A stretch of DNA of 64,000 nucleotides, taken from assembly GCA_040830725.1 (NCBI GenBank), contig JBFOMG010000025.1, positions 22,847 to 86,846 on the forward strand, written 5' to 3'. Position 1 is the stretch's first letter; every line of letters begins with the position of its first letter. The stretch comes from JAWKWH01 sp040830725. GTDB taxonomy: Bacteria > Pseudomonadota > Alphaproteobacteria > Rhizobiales > Rhizobiaceae. The position numbers and the translations under genes are program-made. Shown one piece after another: positions 43,270 through 52,310 of this stretch. The notes beneath the pieces are model-generated. The model ran no database searches, had not been told where the DNA came from, and saw only the letters and a list, made by a program, of their open reading frames with translations.

Positions 43270-43898
43270 GCATAGAGCCTTTCATAAAGCGTGCGGATGA
43301 TTCCCGCCGTAACGCCCCAAATATAGCGCTCGCCAAATGGCATGACCCAGAAGTATCGTTCCCTGCCTTGCCAGATGCGGCTTTCGGTCTTGTGATTGCG
43401 CGGGTCCATCAGGAACTCCAGCGGCACTTCAAACGCATCAGCAACTTCTGCAGGATTTATCCGCATGTCGGCGGAGGGATCGGCCACCGCCAGCACAGGC
43501 GAGATGCGATACCCGCTGCCGCTTGCATAGTCCGGCATGCGGCCGACAACCTCAAATGCCTCCGGCGCCAAGCCGATTTCTTCATGCGTCTCCCGCAACG
43601 CTGCCGCTTCCGCAGACAGGTCTGTCGCATCAACGCGGCCACCGGGAAACGCCACCTGGCCGGAATGAGAGCGCAGCTGTTCGGTCCGTTGTGTCAAAAT
43701 CACCGACGGAACACCGTTGCGCTCCACCACGGCGATAAGAACGGCCGCATCGCGCAATTTTCGATCCAGAATCAGATCACGCAGATCCGGATTGAGGGCA
43801 TGATCGCCCAAATGCTCTTCTTCAGCCCGGCCATCCTCCCGGCCGGCACGTCTGCGCCAATCCTCGATACTGAATCCGGTACCGGCAACCATCGTCAT
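43266..43898 (-). CDS. NUDIX hydrolase, CoA pyrophosphatase type
   Basis: 210 residues. The NUDIX box is PGGRVDATDLSAEAAALRE followed by THEEIGL, in the variant with an insert before REx-EE-x-G found in NudL-type CoA diphosphatases. HSGQVAFPGG just before it is the characteristic upstream motif of that group. Likely hydrolyses CoA to 4'-phosphopantetheine and adenosine 3',5'-bisphosphate. It overlaps both neighbours by 4 bases. Confidence 0.9.
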   Translation of the reverse strand: MTMVAGTGFSIEDWRRRAGREDGRAEEEHLGDHALNPDLRDLILDRKLRDAAVLIAVVERNGVPSVILTQRTEQLRSHSGQVAFPGGRVDATDLSAEAAALRETHEEIGLAPEAFEVVGRMPDYASGSGYRISPVLAVADPSADMRINPAEVADAFEVPLEFLMDPRNHKTESRIWQGRERYFWVMPFGERYIWGVTAGIIRTLYERLYA

Positions 43899-44533
43899 TG
43901 GCTGAGTTCTTCCAGCTTCGCCGCAGGCATGATGGGAAAGCTCGCTCCCCTTGAGCGCACCGCAAACATCAATTTGCCGTCCACCTCGATCTCCTCGCCG
44001 TGATCGGCAAGCTCATACATTACCGGTCTTGCCGCAAGCGCTTCCAGACGCCCGCGAACCAGCAAATAGGGTTTCAGTCCGCCGGTTTCTTCCTCGTTTT
44101 CAAATCGCAGCGGATGTTCGGGGCCGGCTTCGACCACGTCACCAACATTGGTACGAAATGTCATGACCTGATCATCCCCTTTCCCCGAAACGTTGAGCTC
44201 GACGGCGACAAACGGCGCGTCTTCGACGTGAATCCCGACTTTCTCGACCGGGGTGACGAGATAGGTTTTCCCGTCAGCGTCCTTTCTGAGCACCGTCGAA
44301 AACAGTTGGACAAGTGCTGGCCGTCTGATCGGCGTACCTTTGTAGAACCAGGTTCCATCCCGCTTGATCTCCATGTCGAGATCGCCGCGGAATTCCGGCT
44401 CCCAACGGTCTACTGGTGGAACACCCTTTCCTGCCCTGGCTGCACGCGATATCAAAGCCTCCAGCGCAGCCGTGTCACGGGCGTTGGTCAGGCGCTCAAG
44501 GTCAGGATTGTCATAGTGTTCATCCGTTGCCAT
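43895..44533 (-). CDS. DUF1285 family protein
   Basis: 212 residues, unknown function. DUF1285 signatures: VDRWEPEFRGDLDMEIKRDG, WFYKGTPIRRPALVQLFSTV, LRKDADGKTYLVTPVEKVGI, then DAPFVAVELNVSGKG. No signal peptide. An open frame continues upstream to 45493, but that part is the complement of the moxR gene; the start MATDEHYDNPDLERL at 44533 is preferred. First gene of the DUF1285-NUDIX-cca operon, divergent from moxR. Confidence 0.85.
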   Translation of the reverse strand: MATDEHYDNPDLERLTNARDTAALEALISRAARAGKGVPPVDRWEPEFRGDLDMEIKRDGTWFYKGTPIRRPALVQLFSTVLRKDADGKTYLVTPVEKVGIHVEDAPFVAVELNVSGKGDDQVMTFRTNVGDVVEAGPEHPLRFENEEETGGLKPYLLVRGRLEALAARPVMYELADHGEEIEVDGKLMFAVRSRGASFPIMPAAKLEELSQ

Positions 44534-44701
44534 GGTCACGAAATAGTCACTGTTGTTCCGCTTGTCAGCCACTTTAAGTGATTTAAGTTGATACTCGGCC
44601 CCGAACCGCGGAAACTGCCGCCAACGAAATTCGGATGATTCGGGTATCCTGTATACATTGAGGCACGCAAAGCGAGTGTTCGCTGGGAAGGAAACCATCG
44701 T

Positions 44702-45709
44702 ATGACAGCCATGACACCGGAAAAGACCATGAGCGACAAGGACATGGTCGCTGCTGCCGAAAAGGCGCTTTCTGAGATATCCGATGTCCGCAAATCGGTC
44801 GGAAGCGTGATTTTCGGGCAGGAAAGCGTGGTGGAACGTACGCTTGTTGCGCTTTTGGCTGGTGGTCACGCCCTGCTTGTCGGTGTGCCGGGTCTGGCCA
44901 AGACAAAACTGGTCGACACATTGGGTACGGTTCTGGGCCTTGATGCCAACCGCGTTCAATTCACACCGGATCTGATGCCGTCGGATATTCTCGGCTCCGA
45001 GGTCATGGAGCAGGATGAAAAGGGAAAACGCAAATTCCGGTTTCTTCCCGGCCCGATTTTCGCCCAGCTCCTGATGGCAGACGAAATCAATCGTGCCAGC
45101 CCGCGTACCCAATCGGCACTGCTGCAATCGATGCAGGAGTATCATGTTACCGTCGCCGGCGCGCGTCACGACCTGCCGGCGCCGTTTCATGTGCTCGCAA
45201 CGCAGAATCCGCTCGAGCAGGAAGGCACCTATCCGCTTCCCGAAGCCCAGCTGGACCGGTTTTTGCTGCAGATTGACATCCTGTATCCCGAACTGGAGGC
45301 AGAACGCCGGATCCTGATCGAAACAACAGGTGCCGAAGACGCGGTTGCCGAAAATGTTCTCAAAGCCAAACGGCTGCAGGAAATCCAGGCGCTTGTCCGC
45401 CGCATGCCGGTGCCGGAAAGTGTTGTTGAGGCAATATTGAACCTGGTACGCGCCGCAAGGCCGGGTGAAGGCGATGCGAATATCGACCGCCATGTCTCCT
45501 GGGGTCCGGGCCCGCGGGCAAGCCAGGCGCTGACCCTATGCGCCCGTGCCCGCGCGCTCTATGATGGCCGGCTGGCGCCTTCGGTGGACGATGTGCGGGC
45601 CTTGGCAGAGCCGGTATTGCAGCACAGAATGGCGCTTACATTTGCAGCCCGCGCCGAAGGTATGAGCGTGCGCGATGTCATCGCCAGGCTGGTCAAAGAA
45701 AGGGTCTGA
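44702..45709 (+). CDS. moxR: MoxR-family AAA+ ATPase
   Basis: 335 residues. Walker A LLVGVPGLAKTKLVDTLG near residue 60, FTPDLMPSDILGSEV, Walker B LLMADEINRASPRTQSALLQ, sensor 1 VLATQNPLEQEGTYPLPEAQ, and the lid domain after residue 240. MoxR proteins act as chaperones for metal or cofactor insertion with partner VWA/DUF58 proteins. First gene of a four-gene cluster; its TGA overlaps the next ATG. AAGGAAACC stands before the start. Confidence 0.93.
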   Translation: MTAMTPEKTMSDKDMVAAAEKALSEISDVRKSVGSVIFGQESVVERTLVALLAGGHALLVGVPGLAKTKLVDTLGTVLGLDANRVQFTPDLMPSDILGSEVMEQDEKGKRKFRFLPGPIFAQLLMADEINRASPRTQSALLQSMQEYHVTVAGARHDLPAPFHVLATQNPLEQEGTYPLPEAQLDRFLLQIDILYPELEAERRILIETTGAEDAVAENVLKAKRLQEIQALVRRMPVPESVVEAILNLVRAARPGEGDANIDRHVSWGPGPRASQALTLCARARALYDGRLAPSVDDVRALAEPVLQHRMALTFAARAEGMSVRDVIARLVKERV

Positions 45710-46611
45710 TGGTTCAGGTCGGCAAATCGGTCGAACCGGTTGCAACACCCGATGCGCTTGCCCGCGCAAGGCGGAGGGCTGCGCTCGTTCCCGACCTGCT
45801 GGTTGAGGCGCGACGCGTGGTCAACACGGTAATCGCCGGGTGGCATGGCCGCCGCAAGCGCGGCATTGGCGAAAATTTTTGGCAATTCAGGCCCTACGTC
45901 GAAGGGGAGGCACGGTCGCGCATTGACTGGCGCCGCTCGGCCCGTGACGACCACATCTATGTGCGTGACCGCGAATGGGAAGCCGCACACACGGTCTGGC
46001 TTTGGGCCGACCCGTCGCCCTCGATGCTCTACAAATCAGAGGCAGCCGACGTTTCCAAGGAATCGCGCGCACTCGTGCTGATACTTGCCCTGGCTGAATT
46101 GTTGTCGCGAAGCGGCGAGCGCATTGCCTGGCCCGGACTGACCGACCCGTTTACTTCCCGCAACGGCGCTGAGCGATTGGCGGGACAGTTGGCCCATGTC
46201 TCGGAACGCCCACCGAAGCCGGATTTGATGCCAATTCGCCGCATGTCGGATCTTGTCATCGCCAGCGACCTTCTCGATCCGACAGTGGACACGATAGCCT
46301 GGCTTGCACCCTTGGCTGACCGCGGTGTCCGGGTTCACCTGATCGAGATTGCCGATCCTGCCGAAGAAAATTTCCCGTATTCGGGCCGTACCGAGTTTCG
46401 CGACCCTGAAACGGGGGTCAAACTCACCGCCGGTCGCGCCGAGACGGTCGCAGATGACTATCGGCGCCAATATATTGCCCGTCGTGAAGAGCTCGAAGCC
46501 TGGTGTCGCCGCCTTGCCTGGAGTTATACGATAAACCACACGGACCGGTTGGCATCGGAAGCCCTGGTGCGTGTCCACATGATGATGAGTGAAGAGGCAG
46601 GAACGGTCTGA
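45709..46611 (+). CDS. DUF58 domain protein
   Basis: 300 residues. The DUF58 signature is FWQFRPYVEGEARSRIDWRR followed by SARDDHIYVRDREWE. The C-terminal half resembles a von Willebrand A-like fold without a perfect MIDAS motif (WADPSPSMLYKSEA). It is the usual partner of MoxR ATPases. Overlaps moxR by one base and the next gene by one base. Confidence 0.9.
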   Translation: MVQVGKSVEPVATPDALARARRRAALVPDLLVEARRVVNTVIAGWHGRRKRGIGENFWQFRPYVEGEARSRIDWRRSARDDHIYVRDREWEAAHTVWLWADPSPSMLYKSEAADVSKESRALVLILALAELLSRSGERIAWPGLTDPFTSRNGAERLAGQLAHVSERPPKPDLMPIRRMSDLVIASDLLDPTVDTIAWLAPLADRGVRVHLIEIADPAEENFPYSGRTEFRDPETGVKLTAGRAETVADDYRRQYIARREELEAWCRRLAWSYTINHTDRLASEALVRVHMMMSEEAGTV

Positions 46612-49433
46612 TGAGTTTTCTGCCGATCGCATTTGCCCAGCCGCTGGTGCTTTATGGTCTTATCGCCCTTCCCGTAATCTGGTGGTTGTTGCGGCTGACA
46701 CCACCGCGTCCGCAAATTGAGGTTTTTCCGCCGCTGAAAATTTTGGCGCGTGTGCTCAAACCGGAAGAGACGCCACATCAGTCTCCCTGGTGGCTGACCC
46801 TGCTAAGGCTGGTGCTGGCTGCCCTCGTCATTCTCGCCCTCGCTGAACCAATTTTCAAACCAACGGAGAAAACAGGCGACCGTGGCTCAGCGCTGGCATT
46901 GATCATTGACAATAGCTGGCCGACGGCGCCCGATTGGCCGGAACGCGTCGCGACAGCTGAACGGTTGATTGCCGACGCGGCGGACAATGATGTTCCCGTC
47001 GTTCTTGCATTCACGGTCGAGGCTGCAAATTCGGAAATTGGCCCATTCGGTGCCGCGACAGCGCGCGACAGGCTCAGGGCAGCCGCACCGCGCCCGGTCG
47101 CTTCCGAAAGATTGGCAACATTCGAGAGGGTTGCTGATGCAATAGCGGATTTGAACGACGTGACAGCCGCTTTTTTGAGTGATGGATTGGCTGGACCGGA
47201 TGATGCTGCCGCTTTTGAGCGTGTTCTTGGCGGCAATGTATCCGAACTGATCTGGGCCGAACCGGATGCGATGGATGTAGTTGGAATTGTCACCTCCCGC
47301 AATGAGCCGGAAGCTATGGTGGTGACAGCTATCCGGGCGCCCGACGATACCGCACCGCGCCAGGTTTCAATCATCGCTCTTGATGACCGGGGAAGGCGTA
47401 TCGCCGAATCGGCGGCGACATTTGGCGCGGGTGCAACACAAGCAACAGCCGAACTGAAAGTACCGTTTGAACTGCGAAACGACTTCGACACGGTTGCTGT
47501 TGAAGGCGAAAACACCGCCTCGGCAGTTCACTTGCTTGATGAGAATTCAAGGCGCAGGCGTGTTGGCCTCATTTCCGCGGCAGAAGCCGATCAAAACCAG
47601 CCGCTCTTGTCTCCGCTGTTCTATATCCGTAACGCAATGGCTCCGTTTGCAGATCTGGTCGAACCGGAAACATCTGATCTGGCCAGCGCCATTCCGGCTC
47701 TGCTTGAAACCAAGCCTGCGATCATTCTCATGGCCGATGTCGGGATCATTCCCGCGGAGGCAAGAACCCGGCTGATCGACTGGATCGAAAATGGCGGTAC
47801 GCTGGTGCGATTTGCCGGTCCCCGACTTGCGGCTGCTGAACACGACGGCGATCTTCTTCCGGTCAAACTAAGGCTCGGAGAACGGGCTCTGGGCGGCACC
47901 CTGTCGTGGACGGAACCACAGCCCGTCGCCGAGTTCCCGGCCCAAGGTCCATTCTACGACTTGACGCCACCGCGTGAAGTCTCTGTAAGGCGTCAGGTGC
48001 TGGCCGAACCCACACCGGATATCGTTGACCGCACCTGGGCAAGTCTCGCTGACGGCACGCCGCTCGTCACCGGCGCAAACCGGGGCAACGGCACGATCGC
48101 CCTGTTTCACGTTCCGCCGGAAGCCACTTGGTCCAATCTGCCGATTTCGGGCAGTTTCGTCGAGATGCTGCGGCGGCTGGTGCAACTGTCGAGAAATCAG
48201 GGGAGCCATGAGCGCCAATCTGACGGGCAGCCTGACGCATTGGCACCCTATCGCATGATTTCGGCGGACGGAGCTCTAGTGCCGCCGCCACCAGATGCAA
48301 AGCCGCTGTTGCTGGACGGCGAAGCTCCAACCGTGACGATCGACAATCCACCCGGTTTCTATGGCAGCAGCGAAGGGGTTGTGGCACACAATCTGCTGGA
48401 CGAATCATCAACGTTCGAACGCATCGTCAAGCCGTCCAGAGACATCCTCGTCACCGATATCCGCTACGGATTTGACGAACAGCGAGATCTTAAGGGATTG
48501 CTGTTTATTGTGGCTGTTGTACTTCTGGCACTCGATACACTGGCTGTCTTCTGGATTTCGGGAGTGTTTACACGCCGCTCATTCTCCCGCGGTGCAGCAG
48601 CGGCAATCCTCATGCTGGCAGTTTTTCTGGTGGCAACAGATTCTCAACAGGCGACCGCACAAACAACCGATGCAAAACCCGGCGATTTGGAAGCCATTGA
48701 CGCCATATCCCAAACCCGGATTGCTTATGTTTTGACCGGCGATTCCGCAGTTGATTCAATCAGCCGTGCCGGAATTGAAGGCTTGAACCGATTTCTTATT
48801 CAAAAAACCGCACTGGAACCCGGGCGGCCTGCCGGCGTCGATATCGCAGTCGATGAATTGTCATTTTACCCGATCATCTACTGGCCGGTTGATCCGGACG
48901 CTCCCATGCCAAGCCAAACCGCCATCGGGCGTATTGACGCTTATATGCAACAAGGCGGTACGGTCTTGTTCGACACGCGCGACCAGTATGCCAGTGGATT
49001 CGGACAGGCAGGCGCCACGCCGGCGACGCTTCGCCTTCGCGAGATACTCGCAAATCTCAACGTACCGCCACTCGAGCCGGTTCCGTCAGATCATGTGTTA
49101 ACCAAGTCGTTCTACATCCTGCGGCAATTTCCGGGGCGATATGCCGATGCCCCGCTGTGGGTCGAGGCGTCTCTTGAAGCCGAAAACTCCGAAAACCGGC
49201 CTGTCAGGACCGGAGACGGTGTTTCGCCGATCATGATAACCGCAGCGGATTTCGCCGGCGCGTGGGCAATCGATCAGTCCGGGCGGCCGATGTTTCCGAC
49301 AGTTCCGGCCAATCCGATGCAGCGGGTTTATGCCTTCCGTTCCGGTGTCAATATCATGATGTACATGCTCACCGGCAATTACAAATCGGATCAGGTTCAC
49401 CTGCCGATCCTGCTTGAAAGACTGGGGCAATGA
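46611..49433 (+). CDS. BatA N-terminal plus DUF4159 membrane protein
   Basis: 940 residues. Residues 1-85 are the BatA aerotolerance N-terminal domain: two membrane helices around PPRPQIEVFPPLKILARVLK. A long VWA-like and beta-rich region follows (LALIIDNSWPTAPDWPERVA). A transmembrane segment lies near 625-645 (LLFIVAVVLLALDTLAVFWI). The C-terminal 250 residues are DUF4159, glutamine-amidotransferase-like (IAYVLTGDSAVDSISRAGIE, GGTVLFDTRDQYASG, FRSGVNIMMYMLTGNYKSDQ). It probably forms the membrane-anchored partner of the MoxR/DUF58 pair. Confidence 0.88.
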   Translation: MSFLPIAFAQPLVLYGLIALPVIWWLLRLTPPRPQIEVFPPLKILARVLKPEETPHQSPWWLTLLRLVLAALVILALAEPIFKPTEKTGDRGSALALIIDNSWPTAPDWPERVATAERLIADAADNDVPVVLAFTVEAANSEIGPFGAATARDRLRAAAPRPVASERLATFERVADAIADLNDVTAAFLSDGLAGPDDAAAFERVLGGNVSELIWAEPDAMDVVGIVTSRNEPEAMVVTAIRAPDDTAPRQVSIIALDDRGRRIAESAATFGAGATQATAELKVPFELRNDFDTVAVEGENTASAVHLLDENSRRRRVGLISAAEADQNQPLLSPLFYIRNAMAPFADLVEPETSDLASAIPALLETKPAIILMADVGIIPAEARTRLIDWIENGGTLVRFAGPRLAAAEHDGDLLPVKLRLGERALGGTLSWTEPQPVAEFPAQGPFYDLTPPREVSVRRQVLAEPTPDIVDRTWASLADGTPLVTGANRGNGTIALFHVPPEATWSNLPISGSFVEMLRRLVQLSRNQGSHERQSDGQPDALAPYRMISADGALVPPPPDAKPLLLDGEAPTVTIDNPPGFYGSSEGVVAHNLLDESSTFERIVKPSRDILVTDIRYGFDEQRDLKGLLFIVAVVLLALDTLAVFWISGVFTRRSFSRGAAAAILMLAVFLVATDSQQATAQTTDAKPGDLEAIDAISQTRIAYVLTGDSAVDSISRAGIEGLNRFLIQKTALEPGRPAGVDIAVDELSFYPIIYWPVDPDAPMPSQTAIGRIDAYMQQGGTVLFDTRDQYASGFGQAGATPATLRLREILANLNVPPLEPVPSDHVLTKSFYILRQFPGRYADAPLWVEASLEAENSENRPVRTGDGVSPIMITAADFAGAWAIDQSGRPMFPTVPANPMQRVYAFRSGVNIMMYMLTGNYKSDQVHLPILLERLGQ

Positions 49434-49437
49434 GTCG

Positions 49438-51507
49438 ATGAACTGGTCAATCGGATTGGAACCACTGGCTTCCTGGCCCATTGTCGTTGCCTGCGGCATG
49501 GTATTGATCATCCTGGCGCTCGCAGGTCTTTATCTGGGTCAGCGGGGCGCGGTCATTCGCCTGCTCGCGTCGATGGCGTTGACCACAGCATTGCTCAATC
49601 CGGTCATTCTCGATGAAGATCGCGAGCCGCTGAAGAGCGTAGTCGCCCTGATTGTCGATCGCAGCCAGAGCCAGGATATTGGCGACCGTCAGCCACAAAC
49701 CGATGCCGCAGCCGAACAACTGCGGGCAAAGCTTGGCCGCTTCCCCCAGTTTGAAGTTCGCGAGATCGAGGCCGGACGCGCCGCCAAGGCGGAGGAACGT
49801 ACCGAAACGAGGCTGTTTGAAGCGCTAACAAGCGCCATTCGCGATGTTCCGCCGTCGCGTGTCGCCGGCGCAATCGTGATCACCGATGGCCAGGTGCACG
49901 ATTTGCCTGAAGAGAACGCCAGCAGCTTTCCGGCACCAATTCACACGCTTGTTACCGGCGTGGACGGTGAAGAAGACCGCCGCATTCGCTTCGAGAAGGC
50001 GCCGCGCTTTGGCATTTCCGGCAAGCCGCTGGAGATGACCTATCGTGTTTTCTCCAGCTCCAATGAAGCCGGACAGATAGATGTCCGTGTCTCGATCAAC
50101 GGCGAACTGGTGACAGTGACCCGAGCCGAGATCGGCGTGGAGATGCCGATCGAACTGGAAATCCCCCATGCAGGCAGAAACATAATCGAGCTCGCAATTG
50201 AAAGGGAGCCGGATGAGATTACCGGCGTGAACAACAAGGCCATTGCGATTGTCGATGGTATTCGCGAAAACCTGCGGGTCCTGTTGGTGTCCGGTGAGCC
50301 ACACGCAGGTGAGCGCACCTGGCGCAATTTGCTGAAATCCGACGCGTCGGTGGATCTGGTTCATTTCACCATTCTTCGCCCGCCGGAAAAGCAAGATGGC
50401 ACCCCGATCACCGATCTGTCGCTGATCGCCTTTCCGACCCGCGAATTGTTTGTCGAAAAAATCAATGATTTCGACCTGATCATATTCGACCGCTATCAAC
50501 ATCGAGATGTGCTGCCGATCCTGTACTATGATTACATTGCCCAGTACGTTGCCCGGGGCGGTGCGCTGTTGATCGCTGCCGGGCCGGAATATTCTGGCAA
50601 TCAATCGATCGCCCAAACACCATTGATTGCTGCACTTCCGGCATTGCCGACAGGTCAGGTAATTGAAGAAGCTTTCTATCCCCGGCTGACCGAAACCGGA
50701 GCCAAACACCCGGTAACGCGCGGTCTCGACGGCGCGACGGTAGAGCCGCCCAATTGGAGCCGGTGGTTCCGCATAATCGATATCGCCAATCCGCAGGGAA
50801 CGGCGGTGATGAAGGGCGCCGGCGACCGCCCGCTTTTGCTGCTCAACCGCATGGACAAGGGCCGCGTTGGCATGTTTCTGTCAGACCAGGGTTGGCTGTG
50901 GGCACGCGGATTTGAAGGCGGCGGCCCGCACGTGTCGCTTTACAGGCGTATCGCTCACTGGCTGATGAAAGAGCCCGAACTTGAAGAAGAAAGGCTCTAT
51001 GCGGAAGGTCGCGGCATGACGCTTGAAATCAGGCGTCAGACAATGAGCGATGACCCCGGTCCGGCGACACTGATCGCACCGTCAGGTGAGACAAGCGACG
51101 CGGACCTCACAGAGACCGAACCGGGCGTGTTTTCAGCAACGATTGAGGCCGACGAAATAGGGCTCTACCAGATTGGAAATGGCGAACTGGCTGCTCTGGC
51201 CCATGTGGGTCCGGTCAATGCGCGGGAATTTGCCGATACGATATCAACCACTGGGCTCATGGAGGGCCCCGCCGGCGACACCGGCGGAAGTGTGCGGCGC
51301 CTTGCCGCCGGCTCGGGGCTTACGACACCGGGGATCGTGCCGGTGCGTCACACCGGAAACGCTTCGGGGCGCGACTGGATTGGGCTCCGCTCAACCGATG
51401 ACAGCGTGCTCAAAGCCGTCAATCAGGTACCGCTGTTTGCCGGTTTCCTCGGTCTTGGAATATTGCTGCTGGCCCTTGGTTCAATGTGGTACCGCGAAGG
51501 GCGCTAG
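49438..51507 (+). CDS. Glutamine amidotransferase-like membrane protein of the MoxR operon
   Basis: 689 residues. N-terminal membrane helices (VVACGMVLIILALAGLYL and IRLLASMALTTALLNPVIL). VWA-like segment VVALIVDRSQSQDIGDR. Central amidotransferase-like fold around DLIIFDRYQHRDVLPI and ARGGALLIAAGPEYSG. A last helix at the C-terminus (FAGFLGLGILLLALGSMW). No catalytic Cys-His-Glu triad is evident, so it is likely a pseudo-enzyme or binding module. Start at 49438, five bases after the previous stop; an in-frame TTG at 49414 is inside the preceding gene. Confidence 0.85.
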   Translation: MNWSIGLEPLASWPIVVACGMVLIILALAGLYLGQRGAVIRLLASMALTTALLNPVILDEDREPLKSVVALIVDRSQSQDIGDRQPQTDAAAEQLRAKLGRFPQFEVREIEAGRAAKAEERTETRLFEALTSAIRDVPPSRVAGAIVITDGQVHDLPEENASSFPAPIHTLVTGVDGEEDRRIRFEKAPRFGISGKPLEMTYRVFSSSNEAGQIDVRVSINGELVTVTRAEIGVEMPIELEIPHAGRNIIELAIEREPDEITGVNNKAIAIVDGIRENLRVLLVSGEPHAGERTWRNLLKSDASVDLVHFTILRPPEKQDGTPITDLSLIAFPTRELFVEKINDFDLIIFDRYQHRDVLPILYYDYIAQYVARGGALLIAAGPEYSGNQSIAQTPLIAALPALPTGQVIEEAFYPRLTETGAKHPVTRGLDGATVEPPNWSRWFRIIDIANPQGTAVMKGAGDRPLLLLNRMDKGRVGMFLSDQGWLWARGFEGGGPHVSLYRRIAHWLMKEPELEEERLYAEGRGMTLEIRRQTMSDDPGPATLIAPSGETSDADLTETEPGVFSATIEADEIGLYQIGNGELAALAHVGPVNAREFADTISTTGLMEGPAGDTGGSVRRLAAGSGLTTPGIVPVRHTGNASGRDWIGLRSTDDSVLKAVNQVPLFAGFLGLGILLLALGSMWYREGR

Positions 51508-51537
51508 AGCGGGTCCATTTGGATGTAAATTGCTCTA
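51505..51537. terminator. Hairpin between convergent stop codons
   Basis: TAGAGC (51505-51510) and GCTCTA (51532-51537) pair, with an inner TCCA-TT-TGGA. The outer bases of both arms are the two TAG stop codons. A bidirectional terminator is possible, though no T-run is present. The sequence resembles short palindromes that recur between genes in Hyphomicrobiales. Confidence 0.35.
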
Positions 51538-52050
51538 TGCAACGCAAGATCGATCGGCATGAACGAGCTCTCCGCTCAAAGGACCGACAGAGCCTTTCTC
51601 AAGCTCAGCGACCAGCAAACGGGCCGGATCAACCGGTCGTGGCATGACGATCTTGCCCTGTGGCATTGGCTCAAAACCCAGCGGCTGGTAATACGGCGCA
51701 TCGCCGACCAGAATGACCATCGGAGCAGCCGCTGACCGGGCCGCTTCCACCGCGATGGCCACCAATTTGCGTCCGATCCCTCTGTTCTTCCACGCCGGAC
51801 GTACGGCAAGCGGTCCAAGCAACAGCGCCTTGGAAAGGTCTGCCGCCACCCAGGTTTGCCGAACCGAGCCAACCACGTCATCTTCACAGACGGCGACAAA
51901 TGAAAGAGCCGTATCATGCAGTCCGCCTTCGCGGATCTTGTAGGCGGCCCGCGCAAACCGGCCCGGACCAAAGGCCTCGGCATTGATGGCTTCTATGATG
52001 GGATCGTGGCCGGGTTTTTCCGGCATATAGGCGATATTTGCATCGCTCAT
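51535..52050 (-). CDS. GNAT-family N-acetyltransferase
   Basis: 171 residues. LLLGPLAVRPAWKNRGIGRK has the acetyl-CoA pyrophosphate loop (R/Q-x-x-G-x-G/A). Other GNAT strands are VAVCEDDVVGSVRQTW and MVILVGDAPYYQPLGFEPM. The Y-Y-x-x-x-G-F motif is typical of the YhbS/PA4866-like subgroup. Acceptor unknown. Convergent with the MoxR operon. Confidence 0.85.
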   Translation of the reverse strand: MSDANIAYMPEKPGHDPIIEAINAEAFGPGRFARAAYKIREGGLHDTALSFVAVCEDDVVGSVRQTWVAADLSKALLLGPLAVRPAWKNRGIGRKLVAIAVEAARSAAAPMVILVGDAPYYQPLGFEPMPQGKIVMPRPVDPARLLVAELEKGSVGPLSGELVHADRSCVA

Positions 52051-52310
52051 GACATGTTTCCAATTCGAAATTTTGGACAGGATGAAGTGGCCGGCACAAT
52101 GCGGCTGCGCCTCAGGCGCGGAATTCCTGTCGTCGTCGTTCGAACCAGAAGGCCATGATCATTTCTCCGGTTTTCGCTGTATCACCGATGCTCCAGGCCG
52201 TAAACAGGCGAAATGGCTGTCACCGTGATGACGGATTGTTCACCGCTGGGGTGATTTTATCTTTTGATCGGGTGGAATATGGTCCCTGAAACTCTATGGG
52301 AGGACCACAA

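Noticed and set aside
43266..43898. Degenerate NUDIX box (non-canonical first Glu) as a sign of an inactive enzyme
   Set aside because: The variant spacing is normal for the CoA pyrophosphatase subgroup, and the REx-EE core is intact.
44534..45493. Long N-terminal extension of the DUF1285 gene (frame open to 45493 on the minus strand)
   Set aside because: It is the exact complement of the moxR coding sequence, has Cys/His-rich antisense composition, and the true family N-terminus begins at 44533.
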